NCBI GenBank assembly: GCA_910575835.1
Contig: CAJTGB010000002.1
Coordinates: forward strand, 124,001 to 188,000
Length of the DNA stretch: 64,000 nucleotides
Direction: 5' to 3'
From: Lachnospiraceae bacterium
Lineage (GTDB): Bacteria; Bacillota; Clostridia; Lachnospirales; Lachnospiraceae
Position numbers and translations under genes: made by a program. Under the pieces are notes generated by a model. That model saw only the letters and a list, made by a program, of their open reading frames with translations, was not told where the DNA came from and ran no database searches. Shown here one piece after another: positions 51,026 through 60,402 of the stretch; positions within the stretch are counted from its first letter, which is position 1; every line of letters starts with the position of its first letter.

Positions 51026-51343
51026 ACAATCGATGAACAGACGCGCAGCCTGTACCGTCAGGGCATTTCCGCTTTCGGCGGCATATCCCCGACTTACCGG
51101 ATCTCGCTTGAAAAGGATTCGCCCGTTATCGTATGGGATTTCCATTCCCTGCTCGTCATGGTGCAGATGTGTTTTTCTTTCATGCTCACGGATAAGGACA
51201 GTGATATACGTATGTGCAAGCACTGTAAAAAAGCCTTTGCTGCAAGCCGGAAAGGGAATGAGTTTTGCAGCCAGAAGTGCAAGAACCCGTTTAATGTATA
51301 TAAATCAAGGGAAAAGAAGAAAGGGAACAAAAGAGATGATTGA
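51026..51343 (+). pseudogene. 5'-truncated zinc-finger protein
   Basis: An open frame with no usable start begins exactly where the duplicated segment ends. It reads EQTRSLYRQGISAFGG near its start and then CKHCKKAFAASRKGNEFCSQKC, a C-x2-C...C-x3-C zinc finger like those of CGNR/DUF6076-type proteins. Its stop overlaps the next gene's start by 8 bases, as in an intact operon. The 5' part was replaced by the duplication. Confidence 0.6.
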
Positions 51344-51854
51344 AAACAGAAATGTAAATATCATAACCGATGCAGACGGTAAAAAGCTGGTCTTGATTAA
51401 CGACATCCGTTTCAAGGGCAAACGTCAGATTGACTGGAATGATGTAAAGCAGTATCTCGAAGGATATGTCGGGGACTATTACGAAATCGCTGAAAATGCA
51501 GAACATATTTTTATCGGGAGTGAACTGCCGGAAGAATACACGGAATCAGAGAGCCGCAAAAGCCTTATGGGAGCAAATGCAAAAGCGAAAGCAAATGCCG
51601 CCACTGCGATACCGGAGCTGATACAGATAGCATCTAATCCGGCTTTTGAAGAGAACCGCAAGGAAAAACACAATAAAAATGCAAAATACGGCTGGTACAG
51701 GTATGATGTCCGTTTTGCCCTCCCGGTCTATGAGAAAAATATGCTTGTAAGATACAATATCTTCCATGCCCGTCTTTTGATTAACCATGCTGAGAATGGT
51801 AGGAAATATCTGTATGACATTTTGGCAATAAAAAAAGAAACGAGCAAGCCGTAG
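51336..51854 (+). CDS. orphan toxin-like domain of large polyvalent (conjugative/phage) proteins
   Basis: 172 residues from ATG 51336 (GGGAACAAAAGAG upstream). The N-terminal part is LVLINDIRFKGKRQIDWNDV, then an Ala/Lys helix. The C-terminal part (WYRYDVRFALPVY, then RYNIFHARLLINHAENGRKY, then LYDILAIKKETS) resembles the small nuclease-like domains at the ends of MuF and large polyvalent proteins in phages and conjugative elements. Here it stands alone. Family placement is from memory of the pattern and is tentative. It lies in mobile-element debris between the two Rpn blocks. Confidence 0.5.
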   Translation: MIENRNVNIITDADGKKLVLINDIRFKGKRQIDWNDVKQYLEGYVGDYYEIAENAEHIFIGSELPEEYTESESRKSLMGANAKAKANAATAIPELIQIASNPAFEENRKEKHNKNAKYGWYRYDVRFALPVYEKNMLVRYNIFHARLLINHAENGRKYLYDILAIKKETSKP

Positions 51855-52001
51855 CAAGATGTACGGTGAAAACCCATTTCTTACTATCAATAATAAGCTA
51901 TTTTTTAATTCCTGTCAATCCCCAATTTTGATTTTTTCAGAATACCTCCATTGACGTTTTTAATGCAATGGGGGGACTTTGTTCCCCCTTAACCACTTCA
52001 T

Positions 52002-52079
52002 AGCATGAGGCGCAGATGATGGCAAGACCGCCGCAGGCGAGGCGGAGCCGGTGTCTTGACATCATTTGCGCCTCATGCT
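52002..52079. repeat. 27-bp imperfect inverted repeat downstream of tnpV
   Basis: Arms 52002-52028 and 52053-52079 (AGCATGAGGCGCA...CAAGAC against GTCTTG...TGCGCCTCATGCT) have two mismatches and a GC-rich loop of 24 bases. It sits 24 bases after the tnpV stop codon and may be its terminator or a transposon end. The rest of 51855-52102 shows nothing. Confidence 0.65.
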
Positions 52080-52102
52080 GCAAAACTTAAAGCAGGGCAA
52101 TA

Positions 52103-52456
52103 CTAAAGGGAATATATCAGATCGTGCAGCACTACTTCCTCCGCCCTGCTCCTGATACTGTTCATCTTCTGAAGCCAGCAAAGCCAGTCATCGGATTTTA
52201 GCTGCTCCGTCACTCCCTCTTTCTTTGCCATCTGCCTTACAAGCCTGTCCATCATCTCATTACATTCTTCATCAATTTCCACAAGATGCTTCCATAAAGT
52301 TTCCGATAAAAGCATGTGCGAATAAATGCCCCTGTGGTTTTCTTCTAAAAAACACTTCCTCATCCGCCCGTACTTTCCGATATGGTATTCCGTTGTATCC
52401 GAAAGTTTGAGATCTGGAATCAGATACTCACCTTCCCAATGATAAGTGATTTCCAT
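52103..52456 (-). CDS. tnpV: transposon-encoded protein TnpV
   Basis: 117 residues with the complete TnpV pattern: MEITYHWEGEYLIPDLKLSD, then GKYGRMRKCFLEENHRGIYSHML, then EIDEECNEMMDRLVRQMAKKEG and MNSIRSRAEEVVLHDLIYSL. TnpV is found in mobilisable and conjugative elements of Firmicutes (Tn4451-like); its role is not established. ATG 52456 has AAAGGCGG upstream. Its presence shows that this gap between the Rpn blocks came from a mobile element. Confidence 0.85.
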   Translation of the reverse strand: MEITYHWEGEYLIPDLKLSDTTEYHIGKYGRMRKCFLEENHRGIYSHMLLSETLWKHLVEIDEECNEMMDRLVRQMAKKEGVTEQLKSDDWLCWLQKMNSIRSRAEEVVLHDLIYSL

Positions 52457-52617
52457 ATACAACCGCCTTTCTTTGCGCTAAACTGTTTACAGATACGAAT
52501 AAAAGAATTATCACCTTCTCCCTTTACCACAACATCTGCAAGTTTCCATTCACCACAAATGAGCCAGCCGCATATGTTGTATTTTAGCAGACACACATTT
52601 CCGCTAAAATACTGCAT
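52420..52617 (-). CDS. small ORF upstream of and overlapping tnpV
   Basis: 65 codons. The middle (CGWLICGEWKLADVVVKGEG) has natural protein composition and the end overlaps tnpV by 37 bases. No ribosome binding site is seen. It may be the C-terminal remainder of a larger element-encoded protein. The following 52618-52753 stretch has no gene. Confidence 0.3.
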   Translation of the reverse strand: MQYFSGNVCLLKYNICGWLICGEWKLADVVVKGEGDNSFIRICKQFSAKKGGCIWKSLIIGKVSI

Positions 52618-52753
52618 TTATTAGAAATGTTTACATCTACAGTTCACAACATATCACATCGTACAAGCAAATACCATAAGTTAACTTTTTAAAGAGCTTT
52701 ACTTTATTTTCATATTTCTTCGTGAAACAACCCTAAATCCAGGAAATTAGGGA

Positions 52754-52924
52754 TTGACAAAACGAGATTCATGTATTAGACTATACATAAATCAAAACTG
52801 ATGTTCTATCAGTAGATTTCTATATTAGGTATTTCTTGCAAGATCTGCAAAGAATTCAAACGCATTTTTCAAAAATATTTTTCAAAGGTAACAGATTGAG
52901 TAAATCATAAGAGCATGGTAGAAT
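52754..52924 (+). promoter_or_regulatory. two promoters of Rpn-like gene A3
   Basis: TTGACA (52754-52759) with TAGACT (52777-52782), and TTGAGT (52896-52901) with TAGAAT (52919-52924), both 17-base spacers; same arrangement as before 47419. Confidence 0.65.
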
Positions 52925-52943
52925 ATAAGAAAGAAGGGCGCCT

Positions 52944-54005
52944 ATGGGCGAGATTACGATTGTAAGCACACCTTATGACGATGTTTTCCGCACCTTATTA
53001 AACGACTGCCGTGAGTTGGTTATTCCCGTGATCAACGAACTGTTTTGGACAAAGTATTCTGGTAATGAAAAGATTGTCTTTTCGCAAGACGTACATTTCC
53101 TAAACCGGCAGGATGGTAATGAGGATAAGGAGATCACAGATACGAGCTTTACTATATTAGGAGATGAAACGAAGAAATACCACCTGGAATGTCAGAGCAG
53201 TACGGACAGCAGCATGTTGGTGAGATTTTTTGAGTATGATACGCAGATCGCACTGGATACAGGGAAGATTGACGGGGATGTTCTAACCGTGACATTTCCG
53301 CATTCCGCGTTGCTGTATTTGAGACACACTTCCGCTACATCGGATAAATTGAAGATTCGGATGGTGACACCCGGAGGAAGTGTCGAGTATGATATTCTGG
53401 TGATGAAGTCCCAGGAATATACCATAGACGAGATTTTTGAAAAGAAGCTGTTATTTCTAATTCCATTTTATATATTTGTACATGAGAAGTATTTTCAGGA
53501 ATATGAAAATGATGCAGTGAAGCTTAGTACCATGCTGGCAGAGTATGAGGAGATCAAGAACAGGTTGGAAGCGATGGCGAATCGGGAAGAGATCTGTGAA
53601 TATACTAAGTGTACAATCAATGATATGACGAATAAGACTGCTTGGCATCTGGCTAAAAATTATGAGACTGTTCGAAAAGGAGTGAAAGATATTATGGGTG
53701 GTAAAGTTTTAGAATACGAGGCTAAGACTATTTTGAATCGCGGCAGGGCGGAAGGCAGGGAAGAAGGGCGTCTGGCGGGCAGAGCGGAAGGCAGGGAAGA
53801 AGGGCGTCTGGCGGGCAGAGCGGAAGGCAGGGAAGAAGGGCGATTGGAAGGCAAGGAAGTTGGACGGTTGGAAGGCAAGATCTTAACCATCAGAATTTTT
53901 CAAACTGCTAAAAAGAACCCTGAATTTACTTGCAATCAGATTGCAGAAGAAGTGGGGTGTTCGGCCCAGGAAGTCGATGATACCTTGAAGATGTTCGGTT
54001 TGTAG
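52944..54005 (+). CDS. Rpn-like PD-(D/E)XK nuclease, family A copy 3
   Basis: 353 residues. Core as in the copy at 47419, with Asp66 and Glu82-x-Gln84 intact. The C-terminal repeat has three GRAEGREEGRLA-type units, so copies 1, 2 and 3 differ mainly in repeat number. The internal start at 53694 (after AAAAGGAGTG, a near-perfect Shine-Dalgarno) would give a 103-residue short form. It is followed by a terminator hairpin (54024-54050) and two truncated relatives. Confidence 0.85.
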   Translation: MGEITIVSTPYDDVFRTLLNDCRELVIPVINELFWTKYSGNEKIVFSQDVHFLNRQDGNEDKEITDTSFTILGDETKKYHLECQSSTDSSMLVRFFEYDTQIALDTGKIDGDVLTVTFPHSALLYLRHTSATSDKLKIRMVTPGGSVEYDILVMKSQEYTIDEIFEKKLLFLIPFYIFVHEKYFQEYENDAVKLSTMLAEYEEIKNRLEAMANREEICEYTKCTINDMTNKTAWHLAKNYETVRKGVKDIMGGKVLEYEAKTILNRGRAEGREEGRLAGRAEGREEGRLAGRAEGREEGRLEGKEVGRLEGKILTIRIFQTAKKNPEFTCNQIAEEVGCSAQEVDDTLKMFGL

Positions 54006-54156
54006 AAGGTTACTATTATGTAAGGGCGTTCTCTTTACAGGAAAACGCCCGTTCTTTCAAAAAATATGGCATTAATCTATAAAGTCCGCCAGTCATAAGA
54101 CTGCTTGGCATCTGGCTAAAAATTATAAGACTGTTCGAAACGGAGTGAAAGATATT

Positions 54157-54456
54157 ATGGGTGGTAAAGTTTTAGAATACGAGGCTAAGACTATTTTGAA
54201 TCGCGGCAGGGAAGAAGGACGTCTGGTGGGCAGAGCGGAAGGCAGAGAAGAAGGGCGTCTGGCGGGCAGAGCGGAAGGTAGGGAAGAAGGACGTTTGGAA
54301 GGCAAGGAAGTTGGACGTTTGGAAGGCAAGATCTTAACCGTCAGAATTTTTCAAGCTGCTAAAAAGAACCCTGAATTTACTTGCAATCAGATTGCAGAAG
54401 AAGTGGGATGTTCGGCCCAGGAAGTCGATGATACCTTGAAGATGTTCGGTTTGTAG
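54157..54456 (+). CDS. free-standing C-terminal Rpn domain, truncated copy 4
   Basis: The region from 54096 matches the family A gene only from about codon 230 on; the nuclease core is absent. ATG 54157, preceded by CGGAG at a suitable distance, is the same internal start as in the intact genes and opens a 99-residue product with the repeat and helix-turn-helix-like end. It follows a terminator and has no evident promoter, so expression would need read-through. Either a decaying copy or a separated antitoxin. Confidence 0.5.
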   Translation: MGGKVLEYEAKTILNRGREEGRLVGRAEGREEGRLAGRAEGREEGRLEGKEVGRLEGKILTVRIFQAAKKNPEFTCNQIAEEVGCSAQEVDDTLKMFGL

Positions 54457-54574
54457 ACGGTAACTATTATGTAAGGGCGTTCTCTTTGTAGGAAAACGCC
54501 TGCTCTTCCAAAATTAGAAGAACGATCCAGAAAGATATAAGCCTGGGTAATTTATCCGCAAGAATTTTAGTACG

Positions 54575-55012
54575 ATGCTGGCAGAATATGAAGAGATCAA
54601 GAACAGGTTGGAAGCGATGGCGAATCGGGAAGAGATCTGTGAATATACTAAATGTACAATTAATGATATGACGAATAAGACTGCTTGGCATCTGGCTAAA
54701 AATTATGAGACTGTTCGAAAAGGAGTGAAAGATATTATGGGTGGTAAAGTTTTAGAATACGAGGCTAAGACTATTTTGAATCGCGGCAGGGCGGAAGGCT
54801 GGGAAGAAGGTCGTCTGGCGGGCAGAGCGGAAGGCAGGGAAGAAGGACGATTGGAAGGCAAGGAAGTTGGGCGATTGGAAGGCAAGATCTTAACCGTCAG
54901 AATTTTTCAAGCTGCTAAAAAGAATCCTGAATTTACTTGCAATCAGATTGCAGAAGAAGTAGGGTGTTCGGCTCAGGAAGTCGATGATACCTTGAAGATG
55001 TTCGGATTGTAG
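54575..55012 (+). CDS. free-standing C-terminal Rpn domain, truncated copy 5
   Basis: 145 codons starting MLAEYEEIKNRLEAMANREE, equivalent to residue 197 on of the full gene; the catalytic residues are missing. The ATG at 54575 has no ribosome binding site. The conserved internal ATG at 54737, preceded by AAAAGGAGTG, does, and gives a 91-residue short form. The frame is intact to the family stop. It occupies the position before family B copy 2 that the intact copy 2 holds before family B copy 1. Confidence 0.5.
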   Translation: MLAEYEEIKNRLEAMANREEICEYTKCTINDMTNKTAWHLAKNYETVRKGVKDIMGGKVLEYEAKTILNRGRAEGWEEGRLAGRAEGREEGRLEGKEVGRLEGKILTVRIFQAAKKNPEFTCNQIAEEVGCSAQEVDDTLKMFGL

Positions 55013-55228
55013 AAGGTAACGATATGGCAAGATATACAATCAGCATACGGCGAATAAGGAAGATTTGACCAATGATAATTGAAAATATACGTCCAATACC
55101 GTTTCTATGTTAAAAGAGCATTCAAAAATGAAAAAGTAATATTTTAGAAGTATTTGTCTTGTCAGTCTTCGTATAATTATTTTTAGTAAGAGCTATATTG
55201 ATAATTTTACATAAGGAGGCACTATATT

Positions 55229-56149
55229 GTGGGAACAAATGAGAATATAACAAAAGATAACTCTACTACAAATATAACTGCCGCTGAATCACCAGAAACA
55301 TCTTTTATCAGTATAAAAGACCAATTAGTTGAAAAAGCAAGAAGTTTTAATCTTTTAAGTAACGTATTTATGAGTGTTGCATTAAATGACACACTGGCTT
55401 GTCAGCATGTCATCCGCGTCATAACAGGTATTCCAGACTTAATTGTGAGGGAGGTAAGATCACAGCATAGAATCTCAAAGGTTACGGCGCACGATGCCAT
55501 TCTTGACATACTGGCAGAGGATATCCACAGGCGATTAGTAAATTGGGAAATACAGAGAAAAGATATAATTGATCATGCCAGAAGAACCAGGTTCTATGCA
55601 GCAATGATTGATGGTGAATGTCTGGAAAAAGGAAAAGATTATAATCAAATGCCCGATGTCTATATCATATATATTAGCGAAACAGATTTATGGTCGTCAG
55701 GAAAGACTCTTTATAATGTTGAAAAGAAATTTAAAGAAACAGAAATTCCATATGATGATGGTGTTTATATAACATATGTAAATGCCGAGGTAGATGATGG
55801 CAGTGATGTTGCAAAGCTTATGGACTATTTTAAAACGGCCGATCCAGAAGATATGAGCCATGGTGATTTATCCGCTAGAATTCATTTTTTGAAGTGCGAG
55901 GAAGGAGGATATCTGGAAATGTGTGAAGTTTCTGAAAAAATTTATAACGAAGGTATTATCGAGGGCAAAAAGGAAGGCAAAAAGGAAGGCATTATCGAAG
56001 GTAAAAAGGAAGGTATTATCGAAGGTAAAAAAGAAACCGCATTTAATATGAAAAATAAGGGGTATTCAGATGCTACAATTGCAGATATTTTAGATGTTGG
56101 GATTAATGTTATACAGCAATGGTTATCTGGAAGTATTGTAAAATCCTAA
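55229..56149 (+). CDS. Rpn-like PD-(D/E)XK nuclease, family B copy 2
   Basis: 306 residues, nearly identical to the copy at 49958. The acidic residues and E-x-Q are kept; the residue before Glu107 is Trp here (NWEIQRKD) instead of Leu. The internal GKKEGIIE repeat has one more unit, accounting for the 8-residue length difference. GTG start after AAGGAGGCACTATATT. Confidence 0.8.
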   Translation: MGTNENITKDNSTTNITAAESPETSFISIKDQLVEKARSFNLLSNVFMSVALNDTLACQHVIRVITGIPDLIVREVRSQHRISKVTAHDAILDILAEDIHRRLVNWEIQRKDIIDHARRTRFYAAMIDGECLEKGKDYNQMPDVYIIYISETDLWSSGKTLYNVEKKFKETEIPYDDGVYITYVNAEVDDGSDVAKLMDYFKTADPEDMSHGDLSARIHFLKCEEGGYLEMCEVSEKIYNEGIIEGKKEGKKEGIIEGKKEGIIEGKKETAFNMKNKGYSDATIADILDVGINVIQQWLSGSIVKS

Positions 56150-56464
56150 TGCTAAAACAAAACAGCTTATACCTATATTTCCCAATAGCTATCCCTATAC
56201 CTCTCAAAAACTTATCAGCAATTACAGATGGAAAGGTATTGGTTCCATTAAAGTGATCGTGTGCAGCAAACTCCAGAAATTTGAAGGAAAAAAGAAAAAT
56301 ACCGTTTCATGAATGATGTGGTTTAATAGAAGAGGAACCTTTATTTGGTGCAGCCAAGTCAAAGACCCCGCTGCAGTCGCCAAATGCGCATGCAAGCATG
56401 CCCGCTTGGCTCGTTGCTCGCGGGAATAATGATTCCCCTCTCTTTCAAAAAATACAGTATTATT

Positions 56465-58465
56465 CTACAAAGTCCGCCAATCACTTACCGGCGCCTTACA
56501 TGCGCCGTTTTCGCACAGATAGAACATCTCACCTTCCCGAGGTACTGGATATTCTGCGGTAAAGGGTGCGCATTCGGCCAGCTCGTCTGCATTTTCTTCA
56601 TTCTTTACCAGAACATTCATTCCTCCTGCTGCCAATCGGCTTTTAAGTTCTTCCGATACTTCGCCGCTCACACAGCACACAAGTTCTTTATGAGGATAGA
56701 CCGCTTCCGCCATTGCAAGAAGTGTGAAGCTATATCCGGCCGGATAATCCTGTATCTCCCCCGCACAGAATTCCAGTTGTCTAACGGCTGCTTTCTGCCA
56801 GTACATATCTCCTGTCAGCAGCGCTAATCGCTGCAATACCATTGCCGCAACGGAATTACCGGAAGGAATCGCCCCGTCATACATTTCCTTTGGACGCGCG
56901 ATCAATTGACCGGCGTCCGATGCATTGATATAGTATCCGCCTGCCTCATCATCTTCGAAAAATGTGATCATCTGCTGTGCCCGGAGAACCGCATCTGACA
57001 GATAGTTCACCTGAAAAGTCGTGTGATATAATTCCAAAAGCGCCAGCGCATAGACTGCATAATCTTCTAACTGCCCTTTGTGAGCCGCTTCTTTGTCGCG
57101 GTAACGCAGATAGAGACGGTTATCCCCGTCCGTCATGTGTGTCTTAATAAAATGCTGTGCTTTCTCTGCCGCTTTCGAATACCGCTTATCCTTAAGCGCC
57201 GTGCCGGCTCTTGCAAGCGCCTGAATCATCCATGCATTCCAGGATAACAGTATCTTATCGTCCTTGTGAAGACTGGTCCGGGCCATCCTGTACTGGTACA
57301 GTTTTTCTCTGTCTTCCTTTGCTGCATTGTCAGCTTTGGACTGATCTTGATCTATCCGGTTTGGTATACTTTTACCTTCAAAATTCCCTTTCCCGCTGAT
57401 CCCGTACTGATTACAGAATTCTTCCCCTGCGGCTTCGCCAAGGACAGACTTCACTTCTTCGGGCGTAAAAACATAATATTTGCCTTCCACACCGTCACTG
57501 TCTGCATCCTGTCCGCAGAAAAAACCTCCCAGTTCATCCGTCAGCTCGCGCAGTATATAATCTGCCGTATGCCGTGCTGTGTCTGCGTATTCCTCTTTCC
57601 CGGTAATCTGATATGCCTTTAGATAGGCCAGAAGCAGCAATGCATTGTCATACAGCATTTTCTCAAAATGCGGTACGAGCCATCTCTCATCCGTTGAATA
57701 CCGGGAGAAGCCGCCGCCGATCTGGTCGTGTATGCCGCCTTTTGCCATTGCGCTTAAAGTTATCTCCGCCATGCGAAGGGCATCCGGTATCTGTTCCTCC
57801 TTCGCATACTTCATCAGAAACAAGAGGTTGTGAGGCGACGGAAACTTCGGCGCGCTGCCGAATCCTCCCCATTCCGGGTCAAACTGCTGTGCAAATATAT
57901 GATATGCCTTCTTAATAATCTGTCTTTCGGAAGATTTATTTCCTCCTTTATCTCTGCCTGTCATATTTTTCCTATTGATCGCTGCTGTGATCTCTTCTCC
58001 GTCTCTGAGCAGCTCTTCCCGCCGATTCTCCCACAGATCCAGGATGTCTTCCAGAATATCCACAAGTCCGGGCCGTCCGTATTGGCGTCCCCTGGGGAAA
58101 TACGTCCCTGCGAAAAACGGCTTCTGCTTTGCCGTCATAACGATCGTAAGCGGCCATCCGCCTGAACCTGTAACGGCCTGGCAAACGGACATATATACCG
58201 CATCAATATCCGGCCTCTCCTCCCGGTCAACTTTGATACTCACGTATCCCCGGTTCAGCAGCTTGGCAACCGTCTCATCCTCGAAAGACTCATGCGCCAT
58301 CACATGGCACCAATGACATGTAGAGTACCCGATACTTAAGAAGACCGGCTTATCCTCCTCTTCTGCCTTTCGGAACGCTTCATCACACCATGGATACCAG
58401 TTTACCGGATTGTCTTTGTGCTGCAATAAATACGGAGATTTCTCATTTTCTAATCTGTTTGGCAT
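56465..58465 (-). CDS. thioredoxin-fold protein of the YyaL/SSP411 family
   Basis: 666 residues. The N-terminal thioredoxin-like domain (PF03190) has [21 protein letters not shown], then [16 protein letters not shown] with a C-x-x-C pair, [12 protein letters not shown]-type strand and [10 protein letters not shown]. The remainder is an (alpha/alpha)6-barrel like that of N-acylglucosamine 2-epimerases ([33 protein letters not shown]). The family's reaction is not known. ATG 58465 has AGGGGGTATAATAAA upstream. Short copies of this gene's 3' end occur after the Rpn-like genes at 48570 and 54070. Confidence 0.9.
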   Translation of the reverse strand: MPNRLENEKSPYLLQHKDNPVNWYPWCDEAFRKAEEEDKPVFLSIGYSTCHWCHVMAHESFEDETVAKLLNRGYVSIKVDREERPDIDAVYMSVCQAVTGSGGWPLTIVMTAKQKPFFAGTYFPRGRQYGRPGLVDILEDILDLWENRREELLRDGEEITAAINRKNMTGRDKGGNKSSERQIIKKAYHIFAQQFDPEWGGFGSAPKFPSPHNLLFLMKYAKEEQIPDALRMAEITLSAMAKGGIHDQIGGGFSRYSTDERWLVPHFEKMLYDNALLLLAYLKAYQITGKEEYADTARHTADYILRELTDELGGFFCGQDADSDGVEGKYYVFTPEEVKSVLGEAAGEEFCNQYGISGKGNFEGKSIPNRIDQDQSKADNAAKEDREKLYQYRMARTSLHKDDKILLSWNAWMIQALARAGTALKDKRYSKAAEKAQHFIKTHMTDGDNRLYLRYRDKEAAHKGQLEDYAVYALALLELYHTTFQVNYLSDAVLRAQQMITFFEDDEAGGYYINASDAGQLIARPKEMYDGAIPSGNSVAAMVLQRLALLTGDMYWQKAAVRQLEFCAGEIQDYPAGYSFTLLAMAEAVYPHKELVCCVSGEVSEELKSRLAAGGMNVLVKNEENADELAECAPFTAEYPVPREGEMFYLCENGACKAPVSDWRTL

Positions 58466-58573
58466 TATTTTATTATACCCCCTGTCCAAGAGTCAGCATT
58501 TTATCTAACCTTTATCATTCATCAAAAACATCCGCCTTATGCATTTTTTTCATCCTTAACGGCGTTTAACTGC

Positions 58574-58609
58574 AAAAACCCCGGAAGTACAGTTGACTTC
58601 CAGGGTTCC
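58574..58609 (-). terminator. terminator of the HD-hydrolase operon
   Basis: GGAACCCTGGAAGT pairs with ACTTCCGGGGTT on the minus strand, followed by TTTTT (58578-58574). Confidence 0.8.
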
Positions 58610-58650
58610 ACTATCTCTCTATTATTTCTCTATTATATATGTATTCCGGG

Positions 58651-59214
58651 CTACAATCCCAGCACATCCGCGATCGCGCCCATCTCTTCTAATGCCACAT
58701 CGATCAAATCATCCAGGCTAAGACCTGTGAATTCAATGGCTTCCATATAATCCCGGTTGGCTCCCGCCGCAAAACGAAGCTCGTTGAAACGCTTCATTAC
58801 CGACTTATGCTTCACGCTGGCAATCTTCTTATCTGGATAGATCTGCGCCACTGCTTTCACAAACCCGCTCATTGGATCGGCCGCCAGTATCGCATACTGC
58901 AGGGTCGTCTTCGCCTTCACACCGCACTTCGGATTGTGTGAGCAGATAGCGTCAAATAAGACCTTGTCATCAATCCCTTCCTTCTTCAGGATCTCCGCGG
59001 ATGTAGGGCCATGCACTCCCATATCATTCCTCCAGTCACACTGTTCCTCATCCAGATCATGAAGCAGTCCTACGATTCCCCAGTATTCCACATCATCCGG
59101 CGCCAGCCGCTTGGCAAGCCCCTTCATAATCGCCTCCACGGCATAAGAATGGGTAATGTAGTTCTCTCCTTTCATATATTTCATCAAGATATCATGTGCC
59201 TGTTCTCTGTTCAC
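58651..59214 (-). CDS. HD-domain hydrolase
   Basis: 187 residues. An HD motif is present: THSYAVEAIM, then GIVGLLHDLDEEQ and the histidine region GVHGPTSAEIL, with CSHNP further on. Such short HDIG proteins are predicted nucleotide or phosphate-ester hydrolases. The initiation codon is probably GTG 59214, ten bases after AGGAGG; the TTG at 59220 is too close. Follows the Xaa-Pro peptidase gene by 30 bases on the same strand and likely shares its promoter. Confidence 0.8.
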   Translation of the reverse strand: MNREQAHDILMKYMKGENYITHSYAVEAIMKGLAKRLAPDDVEYWGIVGLLHDLDEEQCDWRNDMGVHGPTSAEILKKEGIDDKVLFDAICSHNPKCGVKAKTTLQYAILAADPMSGFVKAVAQIYPDKKIASVKHKSVMKRFNELRFAAGANRDYMEAIEFTGLSLDDLIDVALEEMGAIADVLGL

Positions 59215-59244
59215 GACCAATATTCCTCCTTAGATGTATTGCGA

Positions 59245-60330
59245 TTACTCTTCTGGTACTACGATCAGATCTTTCGTGTAATGATTCAACACTTCGCATC
59301 CGTCTTCTGTAATGATCACAAGATCCTCAATACGAACACCGATGCCCTCATCTGCAAGGTAGATACCCGGCTCTACAGAGAAGCACTGCCCTACCTGGAT
59401 GATATCCTCATTAACAGAAGATACATCGCCGAACTCATGATCTTCCAGACCGATAGAATGTCCTGTACGATGTGTAAAATACTGTCCGTATCCCTTCTCT
59501 TCGATATAATTCCTTGCCGCAAGATCCACGTCGCACATTCTGTTGCCCGGCTTCGCTGCTTCAATCCCGCGTCTGTTCGCCTCTACAACGATATCATAGA
59601 TCTCCTTTGCACGGTCAGATACCTCGCCGATAAATACGGTTCTTGTCATGTCAGACGCGTAATTGTCCTTGAACGCACCGATATCCAGGATTACACAATC
59701 GCCGCGTTTCCCCTTGGAATCATCCGTTACATGATGCGGATCTGCAGCGCCCTTCGCATACGCCGTAATCGGGTCAAAGGACACGTCCTCACATCCGAGT
59801 TCCTTGTATATCTCACGGATCTTCGCATTCAGTTCCTTCTCTGTCAGTCCCTTTGCAACCCATGGAACCAATCTCTCCATTGCAATATCGTTGAGCCTTG
59901 AAGATTCTCTCATCAGCTCTTTCTCTTTCTCATCCTTGACCATACGGATATAGTCGATGATCGGAGATCCGTTCACAAACTTGCTTCCTCCGCCTAATTC
60001 CTGCAGACGGATCAGGAATCTTGCCGGCCAGGTCTTATCGATTCCCATTACCTTGTCCTTCTCAACGAATCTGCTTAAGATCTCAACGCCGTCTTCAATA
60101 TCATCATACCATACCAGTTCTACCCCCAGCTCCTTCTCCTGCGGGAATAATTTGTTGATCACCAGCTTATGATTGCCGTTGACATTCAGATATAATGCCA
60201 GAAGCCTCTCGCCCGGAATGATCCATTTGCCGGTAAGATAGAAGATTGCAACCGGATCTGATACGATCATCTGAGGAATCTCATGCTCTTCCATTGATTT
60301 TAATACTCTTGTTACCTTGTTCTGATCCAT
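59245..60330 (-). CDS. Xaa-Pro peptidase, M24B family
   Basis: 361 residues. The N-terminal creatinase-like domain is followed by the pita-bread metallopeptidase fold with all five metal ligands: Asp in VILDIGAFKD, Asp in ASDMTRTVF, His in HRTGHSIGLEDHE, Glu in SVEPGIYL and Glu in GVRIEDLV. It removes N-terminal residues before proline or cleaves Xaa-Pro dipeptides in the cytosol. ATG 60330 is chosen (GGGGACGACT upstream); the ORF extends four codons further up. The promoter lies at 60431-60403. Confidence 0.92.
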   Translation of the reverse strand: MDQNKVTRVLKSMEEHEIPQMIVSDPVAIFYLTGKWIIPGERLLALYLNVNGNHKLVINKLFPQEKELGVELVWYDDIEDGVEILSRFVEKDKVMGIDKTWPARFLIRLQELGGGSKFVNGSPIIDYIRMVKDEKEKELMRESSRLNDIAMERLVPWVAKGLTEKELNAKIREIYKELGCEDVSFDPITAYAKGAADPHHVTDDSKGKRGDCVILDIGAFKDNYASDMTRTVFIGEVSDRAKEIYDIVVEANRRGIEAAKPGNRMCDVDLAARNYIEEKGYGQYFTHRTGHSIGLEDHEFGDVSSVNEDIIQVGQCFSVEPGIYLADEGIGVRIEDLVIITEDGCEVLNHYTKDLIVVPEE

Positions 60331-60402
60331 AGTCGTCCCCAACCTTTCTTAAATATAATATTAGAATGATTTAAAATACCCTTTGCCCTCTAACATTATT
60401 TC

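Larger units (their letters stand above)
54575..56324 (+). repeat. segmental duplication, right copy
   Basis: Matches 49350-51025 as described there. The 56325-56464 stretch that follows holds no gene and leads into the 3' end of the YyaL gene. Confidence 0.8.

Noticed and set aside
50828-51223. 131-codon minus-strand ORF after family B copy 1
   Set aside because: It crosses the duplication boundary and overlaps the zinc-finger remnant on the other strand; the equivalent frame is not maintained in the right-hand copy.
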